This document shows, one piece after another, positions 37,777 through 46,637 of a stretch of DNA of 64,000 nucleotides; within the stretch, counting starts at the first letter, position 1; every line of letters begins with the position of its first letter. The position numbers were made by a program, and so were the translations under genes. The notes under the pieces are model-generated. The model had not been told where the DNA came from. It did no database searches and was given only the letters and a program-made list of their open reading frames with translations. This stretch comes from JAWKUK01 sp041398605 (lineage in GTDB: Bacteria; Planctomycetota; UBA1135; GCA-002686595): contig JAWKUK010000007.1 of the NCBI GenBank assembly GCA_041398605.1, positions 124,001-188,000 of the forward strand, written 5' to 3'.

Positions 37777-38289
37777 TCAGGGGTGCTCGGCGCGCCAAAC
37801 GAACAGCTCTGTGTGCCCGCCGTCTGCGTCGCGGAGGGTCGCGAGGCGCTGAGCGCCGCACTTCAACATCACCCGCTGCGAGGCAAGGTTGGAGGGGTGG
37901 ATGGTCGCGATGACGCGCCCGTACCCGAGCGCGAAGGCCGCATACGCGAGCATCCCATCGACGGCTTCCGTGGCGAAGCCGCGCCCCCTCGCGCGCGCCA
38001 GCAAGGCGTACTTGATCTCCGGCTCGGGCTGCCCGCTCGGGTGCACGATCCCAACGAAGCCGATCACTGAGCCCTTCGCAGCCTCGACGATCGCGGCCAT
38101 GCCGTAGCCCCGTGTGGCGTAGTTGCGCGCGGTGACCTCGATCCAGCGCTCGCACTCCGAGCGCGGCAATGGCTCGCCGTCCCCGACGAACTCAAGGCCC
38201 TCCGGCCCGCCGTACACGGCGACGAGCGCGTCGAGGTCAGCGACTCCGAGGCGCCGAACGATCAGCCGCGGGGTCCGGAAGAGCATCAT
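37777..38289 (-). CDS. GNAT-family N-acetyltransferase (RimJ/RimL type)
   Basis: 170 residues. RimJ/RimL-like: it begins LFRTPRLIVRRL, with RGRGFATEAV as the acetyl-CoA pyrophosphate loop and PSNLASQRVMLKCGAQ near the C-terminus. The substrate may be an amino group on a protein, peptide or small molecule. Its start overlaps the MetF stop (TGATG), making it the last gene of a four-gene operon. It is close to the pseudaminic cluster but lacks any specific PseH mark, so a role there is unproven. Confidence 0.85.
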   Translation of the reverse strand: MMLFRTPRLIVRRLGVADLDALVAVYGGPEGLEFVGDGEPLPRSECERWIEVTARNYATRGYGMAAIVEAAKGSVIGFVGIVHPSGQPEPEIKYALLARARGRGFATEAVDGMLAYAAFALGYGRVIATIHPSNLASQRVMLKCGAQRLATLRDADGGHTELFVWRAEHP

Positions 38290-39152
38290 CAGCGCAGCGC
38301 CGAGAGCACCGAGCGCGTCGCGTGGCTCTTGTTCAGCGTGTAGAAGTGCACGCCCTCCGCGCCGTGTGCGAGCAGCTCACGGCACTGCGTGATCGCGTGC
38401 TCGATGCCGGTCGCCATGACCGCGCCCGGGTCATCCTCGCACGCGACGAGCCGCCGCCGCAGCTCCTCTGGGATCGTCGCGCCGCACATGCGCGTGAAGC
38501 GCTCGATCTGCGCGACGTTTGTGATCGGCATGATGCCGGGCACGATCGGGATCATCACGCCTGCGGCGCGCGCGCGCTCGACGAAGGCCCAATAAAGCGC
38601 GTTGTCGAAGAAGAGCTGCGTCGTCAGGAACCCAGCCCCCGCGTCCTGCTTCGCGCGCGCGACCTCCAAGTCCTTCTGCGGCGAGGTCGCCTCGGGGTGC
38701 GTCTCCGGGTAACACGCGGCGCCGATCGACAGGTCGTAGTGGTCGGCGAGGAAGGCGATCAGGTCCGTCGCATAGGCGAAGCCGCCGGGCGTTGGCACGT
38801 AAGCGCCCGAGCCCTGGGGCGGGTCTCCGCGCAGCGCGAGCACGTTCTCGACGCCGCTCTCGGCCAGCCGATCCGCGACCGCCCGGATCTCATCGCGCGT
38901 CGAGCCAGAGCACGTGAGGTGCGCCATGCCCGTCACGCCGAGCTCGCTTTGGATGCGCGTCACGACGCTGTGCGTCCGGTCGCGCGTCGACCCGCCCGCG
39001 CCGTACGTCACGGAGATGAAGTCCGGCTCGACGCTCGACTTCAGGTCTGCGGCGATGCGCATCAGCCCCTCGGCGCCCTCGTCCGTCTTCGGCGGGAAGA
39101 ACTCAAAGCTGAAGACAGGGCGGCCGCAGCCGTAGAGGGAGTCGATTCTCAT
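38289..39152 (-). CDS. metF: 5,10-methylenetetrahydrofolate reductase
   Basis: 287 residues. Reduces methylene-THF to methyl-THF for methionine synthesis, using FAD. The TIM barrel is complete: FSFEFFPPKTDEG, ISVTYGAGGSTRDR, LALRGDPPQG, AGAGFLTTQLFFD, and VPGIMPITNVAQIERF. Length matches bacterial MetF. ATG 39152 is the family start; the much longer open frame upstream is overlap with the thioesterase gene. It overlaps that gene by ATGA, and the GNAT gene follows with a 1-nt overlap. Confidence 0.95.
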   Translation of the reverse strand: MRIDSLYGCGRPVFSFEFFPPKTDEGAEGLMRIAADLKSSVEPDFISVTYGAGGSTRDRTHSVVTRIQSELGVTGMAHLTCSGSTRDEIRAVADRLAESGVENVLALRGDPPQGSGAYVPTPGGFAYATDLIAFLADHYDLSIGAACYPETHPEATSPQKDLEVARAKQDAGAGFLTTQLFFDNALYWAFVERARAAGVMIPIVPGIMPITNVAQIERFTRMCGATIPEELRRRLVACEDDPGAVMATGIEHAITQCRELLAHGAEGVHFYTLNKSHATRSVLSALR

Positions 39153-39595
39153 GCCTGGTGTTCCTGCATGCGGGCCGGCGCGCCAGGCTCCAGGAGGAGC
39201 TCGAAGCGCTTTCGGAACTCGCTCGGGATCGGAATCGCCTTCATCGTGTCGGTCTCGACGCAGGCCGTGACCATGCGCGCTTCGACATGGACAGTGTCCG
39301 CCATCATGAAGCGATAGCGCAGCCCGAGCGAGCTGTGCCCGAGCTTGAAGCAGGTCACGCTCACCACCATGCGGTCCCCAAAACACAGCGGCTTCTTGAA
39401 GTCGACATCGGAGTGCACGAGCGGGAAGCCGACCTTCTGCTCGAGCAAGAGGTGGTAGTAGCGCGTGCCGACGTGCTCCTCCCACACCTCTTCGAAGACA
39501 TCGTGGATGTAGTCGAAGATGCGCGGGAAGTACGCGATCCCAGCGGGATCGACGTGGCCGAACTTGACCTGGATGACGGTGTTGTATGCGCTCAC
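39149..39595 (-). CDS. Acyl-CoA thioesterase (hotdog fold)
   Basis: 148 residues. A 4-hydroxybenzoyl-CoA thioesterase/YbgC-like single hotdog domain: VKFGHVDPAGIAYFPRIFDYIHDVFE carries the catalytic Asp of the DPAG(I)xYF motif. It hydrolyses an acyl- or aryl-CoA. It starts within the creatininase stop (ATGA) and overlaps MetF likewise. The operon association with MetF is not a known pathway. Confidence 0.88.
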   Translation of the reverse strand: MSAYNTVIQVKFGHVDPAGIAYFPRIFDYIHDVFEEVWEEHVGTRYYHLLLEQKVGFPLVHSDVDFKKPLCFGDRMVVSVTCFKLGHSSLGLRYRFMMADTVHVEARMVTACVETDTMKAIPIPSEFRKRFELLLEPGAPARMQEHQA

Positions 39596-40356
39596 GGGAA
39601 GAGGTCAGTCCACTCCTCGCGGACGACAGTGACGATGATGTCGGCCAAGCGATCGATGAGCTCGCGGCCCTCGGAGGCGGTGGCCGACGCGGGGTCGCCG
39701 CACCAAGCGGCGTCCGCGCCGATCGACTCGAACGAGACGGCGCCTGCGCGCAGCTTCTCGACGAGCCCGACGACCTTCGGGGCGAGGCGCGCGCGCTCAT
39801 CGTTGCGGACGTGGGCCTCGTCCTCGGCCAGGACGATGCTGGACTCGTAGCGACCCGCGTGACATTCACCCGACATGAACTCGTCGCCGAGCGTCGCCGC
39901 GAATCGGCGCCGCGTCACGTCAGGGAAGAGGAGCTGCGCCTTACCGACGCCGCGCGCGGCGTGGTCGAGGCAGACGCCCTTCAGGACGCTGAGGTGCTTC
40001 GGCTCGAGGTGGGCGTTGCACAGGACGACGCGCTCGACGGCGTGCTGCTGGAGGCTCTCGACGACGTCCTCGACGAGGTTCCAGAGGGTGCCGGGCCGGA
40101 CCGTGATCGTGCCGGTGAAGCTGAACGCAAACTGCGCGACCGTATAGGCGATCGGAGGTAGCACCAACGCGTCCACCCCGAGCTCACCCAGCTTCTGGGC
40201 CGCGCGCAGCGCTTGCGCGCCAGCGATCGTGACGTCGGTGTCCAGCGGCAGGTGCGGCCCGTGGGCCTCGGTCGCGCCAACCGGAAGGAGGGCGACCAGC
40301 CGTGGCCCGAACCGCGCCCGTGCCTCAGGCCAGGTCAGCTTCGCAAGGTGGTGCAT
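39592..40356 (-). CDS. Creatininase-family amidohydrolase
   Basis: About 254 residues from ATG 40356 (MHHLAKLTWPEA). The creatininase/MftE family signature LLPVGATEAHGPHLPLDTD supplies metal ligands (Glu, His, Asp), and GECHAGRYESSIVLA supplies the later His and Glu. In the family these are Zn/Mn amidohydrolases acting on creatinine, peptides or deformylation intermediates. The NxHxGN-type motif is altered to NAHLEPKHL, as in some family members of unknown substrate. It is the first gene of the four-gene leftward operon. The frame extends to 40464 without family similarity. Confidence 0.85.
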   Translation of the reverse strand: MHHLAKLTWPEARARFGPRLVALLPVGATEAHGPHLPLDTDVTIAGAQALRAAQKLGELGVDALVLPPIAYTVAQFAFSFTGTITVRPGTLWNLVEDVVESLQQHAVERVVLCNAHLEPKHLSVLKGVCLDHAARGVGKAQLLFPDVTRRRFAATLGDEFMSGECHAGRYESSIVLAEDEAHVRNDERARLAPKVVGLVEKLRAGAVSFESIGADAAWCGDPASATASEGRELIDRLADIIVTVVREEWTDLFP

Positions 40357-40515
40357 GTGCGCAGGCAGGATAACGCTCGGGCAGCCCCGAATCGGCGGCC
40401 AAAGCCGCGGCCGGCGGACGCGCCCGCCGGAGAATGACCCGTGCGTAAGGCCCGGCCGACGCACGGAAGCGCCATAGAGGTGGACGATAGAGGAGAGACA
40501 GAAGCGGGATCACAG

Positions 40516-41253
40516 ATGTCTGCCAACGACCTAGCGCTCTACGACCGACACGCGGCCGACTGGTGGGACACCGAGTCGCGGGCCTTTCGCTCGCTGCATT
40601 CCGTGAACCGCTTCCGGGTGGCGCGCCTGGTCGCCGCGCTCAGGGCGCGCTCCGTGTCACTGCGAGGCGCGCTCGTCCTCGACCTCGGCTGCGGCGGGGG
40701 CATCGTCGCGGGCCTCTTGGGCGCCGTGGGGGCGCGTGTCGTCGGCGTCGATCGCTCGCGCGCCAGCCTGGCCGCCGCGCGCCACGGTTGCCGCCCGCCC
40801 CCCCCGGGGAGCCTGCTCGGCGCCGTCCAGGGCGACGTCGCCGCCGCGCCGCTCCGGGAGGGCGCGGCGGACCTCGTCGTGCTGTCCGATGTGCTCGAGC
40901 ACGTCGCGGAGCCGTCCCGAGTCATCGCCGCCGCCGCGCGCCTCGTGCGGCCGGGGGGGTACCTCTATACGAGCACGCTGAACCGGACCCTGCGGGCGCG
41001 CGTGCTCGCGGTGGAGGTCGCCGAGCGGCTCGGCCTCGTTCCACGCGGGACCCACGACGCGCGGCTCTTCCTGCGCCCCGCCGAGGTCGAAGCCGCGGGC
41101 CGCGCCGCGGGCCTGGACCTCATCTCGCACTACGGCGAGGGCGTCGCGCTCGCCGCGACCGTCCGCCGGTGGCGGGTCGTCGCGCGCCCGTCCAGGTCGC
41201 TCGCCGTCGCCTACCAATCGCTCTTCGTCCGCCCCGAGGGGGCTCCGTCATGA
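40516..41253 (+). CDS. UbiG-like SAM-dependent O-methyltransferase
   Basis: About 245 residues. Class I methyltransferase: the SAM loop VLDLGCGGGIVAGLLG (about 55-70), acidic VVGVDRS, and VLSDVLEHVAEP. The N-terminus LYDRHAADWWD matches UbiG, which methylates hydroxyls of ubiquinone precursors. Here, next to a type III PKS operon, it is a candidate for methylating a phenolic lipid or quinone. ATG 40516 chosen over an earlier GTG. It overlaps the next gene by ATGA. Confidence 0.85.
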   Translation: MSANDLALYDRHAADWWDTESRAFRSLHSVNRFRVARLVAALRARSVSLRGALVLDLGCGGGIVAGLLGAVGARVVGVDRSRASLAAARHGCRPPPPGSLLGAVQGDVAAAPLREGAADLVVLSDVLEHVAEPSRVIAAAARLVRPGGYLYTSTLNRTLRARVLAVEVAERLGLVPRGTHDARLFLRPAEVEAAGRAAGLDLISHYGEGVALAATVRRWRVVARPSRSLAVAYQSLFVRPEGAPS

Positions 41254-42032
41254 ACACAAGAGCGTCGCAGAGGCTCGTCGCCGTCGGCTACGGGCTCGCC
41301 ACCCACGGGCTGTTCGGGCTCGCCGTGACGGCGATGGTCGCGGGGCTCGCGACGGGCATGGGCACCGGGTTCGGCACGCTGCACGGGCCCGCGGCGTGGA
41401 CAGCCAACGCGCTGCTCGCGCTGCAGTTCCCGGTGCTGCACTCGCTGTTCCTCGCCGCGCGCGGACGCGAGTGGCTCGGGCGGCTCGCGCCCCGAGGCCT
41501 GCGCCGCGACCTCGCCACGACGTTGTTCGCCTTGTTCGCGTCCGTCCAGGTCCTCGCGACGTTCGCGCTGTGGTCGCCGTCAGGCGAAGTTTGGTACGCG
41601 CCGCATGGCGGCTTGCGCGGCGCGTCGTTGACGCTGTACGCGGCATCCTGGCTGCTCGTCATGAAGTCCATGCAGGACGCGGGCCTCGCGCTGCAGAGCG
41701 GCGCGCTCGGCTGGATGGCCGTCGTTCGTGGGCAGCGGCCCAAGTATCCCCCGCTGCCGACGCGCGGGCTCTTCGCGCATTGGCGACAGCCGATCTACAC
41801 GTCGTTTGCCTCGGCGCTCATGACGGCGCCGATCTGGACGCCCGACCGCGCCTTGCTCGTGGCCGTCTGGGGCGCCTACTGCCTCATCGGCCCGCGCCTC
41901 AAAGAGCAGCGCTTCCTGAGCGTTCACGGCGCGGCGTTCGCGCGCTACCAAGCGAGCCACCCCTACTGGCTGCCGCGCATCAAATCGCCGATCGCGCCGC
42001 TCCTAGGCGCGCGCGCGGGCCGCCGCGCCTGA
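41250..42032 (+). CDS. NnrU/isoprenylcysteine-methyltransferase-like membrane protein
   Basis: 260 residues with five or six hydrophobic helices. The C-terminal portion (LFAHWRQPIYTSFASAL, then LKEQRFLSVHG and ARYQASHPYW) follows the ICMT/NnrU/MddA membrane methyltransferase pattern, in which the R(H/Q)P and E-R regions bind SAM. It is translationally coupled to the UbiG-like methyltransferase (ATGA), suggesting a joint modification of one lipid product. Its 3' end overlaps the convergent RND gene by 30 bp. Confidence 0.72.
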   Translation: MNTRASQRLVAVGYGLATHGLFGLAVTAMVAGLATGMGTGFGTLHGPAAWTANALLALQFPVLHSLFLAARGREWLGRLAPRGLRRDLATTLFALFASVQVLATFALWSPSGEVWYAPHGGLRGASLTLYAASWLLVMKSMQDAGLALQSGALGWMAVVRGQRPKYPPLPTRGLFAHWRQPIYTSFASALMTAPIWTPDRALLVAVWGAYCLIGPRLKEQRFLSVHGAAFARYQASHPYWLPRIKSPIAPLLGARAGRRA

Positions 42033-44249
42033 GCCCAACAAGACGGCGGGCACGACGACCATGTCGGCCACGAACGCTGCCGCGACCCCGAGCGCGCTCG
42101 CGAGGCCGAAGTGCGCCGTCGGCGCGAAATCGGCGAGGCACAGCGCGCCGAACCCGGCGACCAGCACGAGCGCGCTGGCAAAGGCCGCGTCCCCCACTTT
42201 GACGAAGGCCGCGAGGGTCCTGCGGCGGTGCGTGAACGCCGACGCGCTTGTGCTCCATGGTTGCGCGCGCGCCGCCAGCAGCAAGTGGAACGTCGTGTCG
42301 ACGGCGAGCCCCATGACAACAGACGCGACCATCACCGTCGCCGCGTCCAGCGCGAGGCCAAACGCCCGCGCACCCGCGAGCGCGAGGGCGACTGGCAGGA
42401 CGTTCGCGACGAGCGCAGCGGCGCGCTCGCGCGCGCGGCGCACCGCGCAGAAGAACGCCGCGAGCGCGACGCCCCCGGTCAACACGAGCGACTTCGCCAA
42501 CGTCCCGACGAGCGCGTCGTGCAGCGCTGCCAGGCGGATCATGCTGCTCGCGACCCAGACGTCGGACGCCGCGCCGCCGCGGGTGTGTGCCTCGATGACG
42601 GCCGTCACGCGCCGCGCGAGCGCCATGACGCTCGCGAGGTCCGCCGCCTGCGCCCGAACGGTGAGGCGCGCGAGCTCTCCGCCCGCGTCGACCCGCCCTG
42701 CCGTCCGCCACGCGGCTTGACGGGCGAGCGCGCGCAGCGGCGCGGGCGTCGCAGCATCGACATCGCGGCTCACGTCGACGGGCCCGAAGGTCCCGGCGAC
42801 GCCCTCGAGCTGCTCGACGGCGCGCTGGAGCGCCTCGGACCAAGCGTCATCGAACGCCGCGCCCGCGGGGCGCCGATAGAGGACGTCGACGGTCGAGAGG
42901 CTCGCGCCGTCGCGCTCGAGCGCGCTGAACTCGCGCCGCAGCGCGTGCCCTTCAGGGAAATAGTCGATCGCGTCCGTGGACACACGCATGTGCAGCGGCG
43001 CCAGCGCGCCCGCCACGATCCCGGCAGCGGCCACCGCGAGGACCGCGCCGCGGTGGCGCGCAGCGGAGACGGCGAGCGTCCGCCAATGGCGCCCCGAGCG
43101 ACGGCGCGCGCTCTTTCCACCCGGCTGCGGCCCCGCGCCCCCATCGTGCCGCGCGTGCGCAGCGAGCGCCGCGCGCCACCGCTGTTCTCCGAGCGCCGCA
43201 GGCAGGAGCCACGGAACGACCCAATACGCGAAGGGGACAGCGATCGACACGACACTGCCGACGGCGAGGCCGAGGTGGCGCACCGCGCGGACATCGCTGA
43301 CGAAGAACACGCCGAAGCCGACGGCGGTGGTCGCTGCCGCAAGGAGCGCGGCGCCGCCGGTCTCGGCGCGCGCGCGCGTCGCCGCCTCGGCCGGCGGCGT
43401 GCCCTCGGTGACAAAGCGCGAGAAGCGCAGGGTCAGGTGCAGGACGGACGCGACGAGCACCACGAAGACGAGCGGCGCGCCGACCACGAGGATCATGTTC
43501 GCGTCGATCCCGGCGGCGCGTAGGCCCGCGCGCAGGCTCGCGCTCGCGAGCACCGCCGGCAGCATCGTCGCGAGCGCGAGCGGCAACGAGCGTAGGAACA
43601 GCGCGCACGCGCCCAGCGCGACGAGGACGAGCAGCGGCCCGAAGACCAAGTCGACGCGCCGCGACTCATCATCGAGGCCCGACGCCACGAGCGGGTGGCC
43701 CGCGGCACGCACCCGCAGCCCCAGCGCGCGCGCATCGCCGCGCAGCGCCTCGACGCCGGCCGCGAGCGCCGCGAACGCCTCCGAGCGCGCGCTGGGGTGA
43801 ATCAGCAGCAGGTAGTCGATGCGCGGGGCGCCCGCCGCCACCACCGCGTCCAGCGCCCCTGCGACACCCGTCTCCGCGACGCGCGCGAGCCGCGCGCCAA
43901 GCGAGCCGCTCCCAGCGGCGGGCAGGCTCAGCGGGTCGAAGACCTCGCGCACCGCGGCGAGGGCGCGCATCCGGCCGGGGACCCCCGCGACAAAGCGCGC
44001 GTGCGGCTCGCTCGCGAGGTCGAGCTGATCCAACCGAACGAGGACGACCGCGTCACCGCCGAAGCGATCGTTCAGGAGCTCGTACCCCGCGTCCGCGCCG
44101 GTCGCGGTCGCCCAGGCCTCGATTCGGTTGTCCACCTGCCAGCCGTTCGCATAACGCACGAGCAGCGCCAAGACGACGAGCGTCACGCTGAGCGCGACGA
44201 TCCCTGGCACGCGGGAGATCGGCGCGGTGTTAGGCTCGCGAGGGACCAT
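42003..44249 (-). CDS. RND/MMPL-type exporter
   Basis: 748 residues. Twelve predicted transmembrane helices in two halves, each with a large periplasmic loop after the first helix (1 at about 15-32, the second half from about 400). SSD-like motifs are seen in FGPLLVLVALGACALFLRSLP and GAPLVFVVLVASVLHLT of the first half; GVALAAFFCAVR and VMASVVMGLAVDTTFHLLL of the second. Members move hydrophobic compounds and lipids. The gene lies beside the type III PKS operon, so it is a good candidate for exporting the phenolic lipid. Its start codon faces that of the next gene. Confidence 0.82.
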   Translation of the reverse strand: MVPREPNTAPISRVPGIVALSVTLVVLALLVRYANGWQVDNRIEAWATATGADAGYELLNDRFGGDAVVLVRLDQLDLASEPHARFVAGVPGRMRALAAVREVFDPLSLPAAGSGSLGARLARVAETGVAGALDAVVAAGAPRIDYLLLIHPSARSEAFAALAAGVEALRGDARALGLRVRAAGHPLVASGLDDESRRVDLVFGPLLVLVALGACALFLRSLPLALATMLPAVLASASLRAGLRAAGIDANMILVVGAPLVFVVLVASVLHLTLRFSRFVTEGTPPAEAATRARAETGGAALLAAATTAVGFGVFFVSDVRAVRHLGLAVGSVVSIAVPFAYWVVPWLLPAALGEQRWRAALAAHARHDGGAGPQPGGKSARRRSGRHWRTLAVSAARHRGAVLAVAAAGIVAGALAPLHMRVSTDAIDYFPEGHALRREFSALERDGASLSTVDVLYRRPAGAAFDDAWSEALQRAVEQLEGVAGTFGPVDVSRDVDAATPAPLRALARQAAWRTAGRVDAGGELARLTVRAQAADLASVMALARRVTAVIEAHTRGGAASDVWVASSMIRLAALHDALVGTLAKSLVLTGGVALAAFFCAVRRARERAAALVANVLPVALALAGARAFGLALDAATVMVASVVMGLAVDTTFHLLLAARAQPWSTSASAFTHRRRTLAAFVKVGDAAFASALVLVAGFGALCLADFAPTAHFGLASALGVAAAFVADMVVVPAVLLGSGAAARARA

Positions 44250-45327
44250 GCTGCATCACATCCTGCCGCGGGCGCTACGCGGAACGCGAACGCCGACCTG
44301 GGGAACTTCGTGTCCGTCGTCCGCGCGCGCGCGCAGGCCCGACGCGTTCACTGCATGCGCCGCGCTCGGGGTCGCGCTGACCGTCATCGGCTCGCTCTCC
44401 GCGTGCGCCTCCGCGCCGAGCGCGCGCGAGACCCTCTCGCGCCTCGCAGCCGACGCGGACGCGGGCCACCTCGAACCCGGCGCGAGCTCCATGGGCGCCC
44501 CAGGTCCTGCGGCTGCTGCTGGCGAGCGCAACGGGAGCACGTCGCCTACGGGTCCGCTCGGCGCGCCGGCCGCCGCCGATGCGCTCGCGCTCGGCAAAGC
44601 CGCGCTCGACGGCGCGCGGCGCCGCGCGCTCGACCTCGTGCAGCGGGCCGAGGCAGCGCCGGAGGACCGCGGCCTCAACGGCCAGGCCGCCCAAGCGCTG
44701 TGCGACGTCGCGGACCTCTCGATCCACGTCGCGCTCGTCGCGCGCTTCCGCGCAGAGCCGCCGACCAGCGTCACAGCGCTCGTGCGCGGCGAGGACGACC
44801 TGGACGGCGGGCTCAAGCGTGAGCTCGAAGGGCTCGTCCGCGACGCGGCGCGCCTCGCGCGGGCCGCGCTCGATGCGCCTGGCACGCCGACTGAGGCCGA
44901 GGTTGCCGCGCTGCGCCAGGACGAGGCGTTCGCCGAGACCTTGGCGGCTTGGGCGATGGGCCCGACGCGCGCCGTGCTGTCGGGCGCGGGGCGCCGGCTG
45001 CCGAAGCTGCTCGCCGCGAACCGCGCCTTGGGCAGCGCGCGCGAGGACGCCTCGCCGCTGCGCCTCGAGGGGCGCTTCCTCTCGCTAGCGCCGTGGCCCG
45101 TGGGCGACAGCGCCGGCGGTCGCGCGCTGCTGGAGGAGGCGACGGCGCTCGCGCCGGTCCCGATGAACGCGCTGTTCCTCGGCGACGCCGCGTGGCTCAC
45201 GGACGATCCCGCCGCAGCGCGCGCTGCCTGGGAACGCGCGCGTACGGCAGAGCTGAAGGGGCCGGTCGACGCGCTCGTACAAGAGCTCGCGACGCTGCGG
45301 CTCGCGGCCGCTGAACCAGGCGAGTGA
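44248..45327 (+). CDS. Lipoprotein of unknown function
   Basis: About 359 residues if started at ATG 44248; a GTG at 44227 is an alternative. A hydrophobic stretch ends VIGSLSACASAPS, a lipoprotein signal with an unusually long N-terminal region, so the true start may be later. The rest is Ala-rich and helical, TPR-like near the end (FLGDAAWLTDDPAAARAAWERA), recalling TRAP-associated TAtT lipoproteins. No close family is recognised. Its ATG overlaps the exporter's ATG on the opposite strand (CATG), so the pair probably shares a bidirectional promoter or a divergent transcript. It may assist the exporter. Confidence 0.6.
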   Translation: MLHHILPRALRGTRTPTWGTSCPSSARARRPDAFTACAALGVALTVIGSLSACASAPSARETLSRLAADADAGHLEPGASSMGAPGPAAAAGERNGSTSPTGPLGAPAAADALALGKAALDGARRRALDLVQRAEAAPEDRGLNGQAAQALCDVADLSIHVALVARFRAEPPTSVTALVRGEDDLDGGLKRELEGLVRDAARLARAALDAPGTPTEAEVAALRQDEAFAETLAAWAMGPTRAVLSGAGRRLPKLLAANRALGSAREDASPLRLEGRFLSLAPWPVGDSAGGRALLEEATALAPVPMNALFLGDAAWLTDDPAAARAAWERARTAELKGPVDALVQELATLRLAAAEPGE

Positions 45328-45376
45328 CGACGCAGGAGCGCGCCTGACCGCACCTGGGGCCTGAGCGATTCATGGG

Positions 45377-46624
45377 TCAATGTGCCCGCGCGATCGGCGC
45401 TGCGAGCAGCGACGACGCTGCGACCAAAGGCTCGACTCGCGCCGCGAGGCGCACGAGCGCGCGCGTGGGCCTCGGCAAGGAGCGCGCCAACGCAACGGCG
45501 GCGCGGGCGGTGCGCGCGTGGCGCGACGCGAGGATCAGCCCGGCGGCGACGCGGCGGCGCGCGGCGGTCTCGCGCCCATGCACCCGCGTGTACTCGCGCG
45601 CGACCCGGCGCGGCGCGGCGCCATCGAGCAACGCGCGCGCCCCCAGCGCGGCGGCGAGGCCCGTCCGCAGCGCGACGGTCGTGCCGCAGCCCAGCACGGG
45701 GTCGACGCCGCCCCCTGCGTCCCCCACGAGGAAGACGTGCGACCCAGCCACCGCGGACGGACGGTTGAAGTCGAGGGCGCGCGCCTCCACAGGCCCGACC
45801 GGCGCGCCGACGTAACGCGCGGCGCGCGGGTGCGCGGCGAGCGCGTGCGCCAAGAGGTTGGCCCCGCCGCGGATCCCCGCCGGCAAGTGATCGAAGAGCA
45901 GCACGACGTTGACGAGGCCGGCGGGGTGCCCCTCGCCCGCAGGGATCGGTGTGAGGTAGACCTCGCACGCGCCGCCGAAGTGCACCTCGACCCGGTCGAG
46001 GGGCTCGCGCAGCGCGCAGTGCGCCCGGAGGCCCGTGCGCCCGCGCGTGTGCACGGCGCGCCCCCTCGCGCCGCGCCCGAGCCAGGCCGCCGCCTGCCCT
46101 TGACCGCCGTCCGCAGCGACGAGGGCCCGCGCGTGGACCGACGCCGAACGCGAGGTCACCAAAAAGCCCGCGCCCCCCACGCGTGGGTCCGGCGTCACGC
46201 GCGCGACCTCGGCATAGGTCGCCACACCGAGCGCTTGGGCGAGGCGCGCGTCGAGTGCCTGCTGCAGCGCGCCGCGCTGGATCGCGATGCCCGGGGTCGG
46301 AAAGTCGAGGTCGAGCGGGGCCGCGTCGGGCGCGAAGTAGCGCACGCCGGGGAACGGGCGGCCGAGCCGCGTCGGCGCGAGGCCGAGGCGCTCCAAGACA
46401 TCGACGCCGGCGGGCATCAGGCCCTCGCCGCAGGGCTTGACCACGTCGCGGCGATCGGGCGCGAGCCGCGGGTCGAACACCGCGACCGAGAGCCCCAGCG
46501 CCGAACACTGCAGCGCGCACGCGGCGCCGCCCGGGCCGGCGCCCACGATGGCGACGTCCACACGCTCGCTGCGTGGCTCGGAGGGCGCGCTCGGGGCGCT
46601 GCTTCGGCTCGATGGGTTGTGCAT
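45377..46624 (-). CDS. FAD-dependent oxidoreductase (geranylgeranyl-reductase-like)
   Basis: About 415 residues from ATG 46624. Rossmann loop VDVAIVGAGPGGAACAL (about 22-40), the PCGEGLMPAGVDVLERLGL segment and VFLVGDAGGGVDPVLGCGT (second FAD motif, about 300) place it in the geranylgeranyl-reductase/UbiH-like flavoprotein group. It is the last gene of the type III PKS operon, 13 bp after its neighbour. By analogy with Streptomyces SrsC it may hydroxylate or otherwise oxidise the phenolic ring. Confidence 0.82.
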   Translation of the reverse strand: MHNPSSRSSAPSAPSEPRSERVDVAIVGAGPGGAACALQCSALGLSVAVFDPRLAPDRRDVVKPCGEGLMPAGVDVLERLGLAPTRLGRPFPGVRYFAPDAAPLDLDFPTPGIAIQRGALQQALDARLAQALGVATYAEVARVTPDPRVGGAGFLVTSRSASVHARALVAADGGQGQAAAWLGRGARGRAVHTRGRTGLRAHCALREPLDRVEVHFGGACEVYLTPIPAGEGHPAGLVNVVLLFDHLPAGIRGGANLLAHALAAHPRAARYVGAPVGPVEARALDFNRPSAVAGSHVFLVGDAGGGVDPVLGCGTTVALRTGLAAALGARALLDGAAPRRVAREYTRVHGRETAARRRVAAGLILASRHARTARAAVALARSLPRPTRALVRLAARVEPLVAASSLLAAPIARAH

Positions 46625-46637
46625 GGCGCGGGTCGGG

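Noticed and set aside
44256..46520. Long leftward frame (754 codons) across the lipoprotein and FAD genes
   Set aside because: Out of frame with the FAD oxidoreductase and antisense to the lipoprotein; Arg/Ala/Ser-rich shadow.
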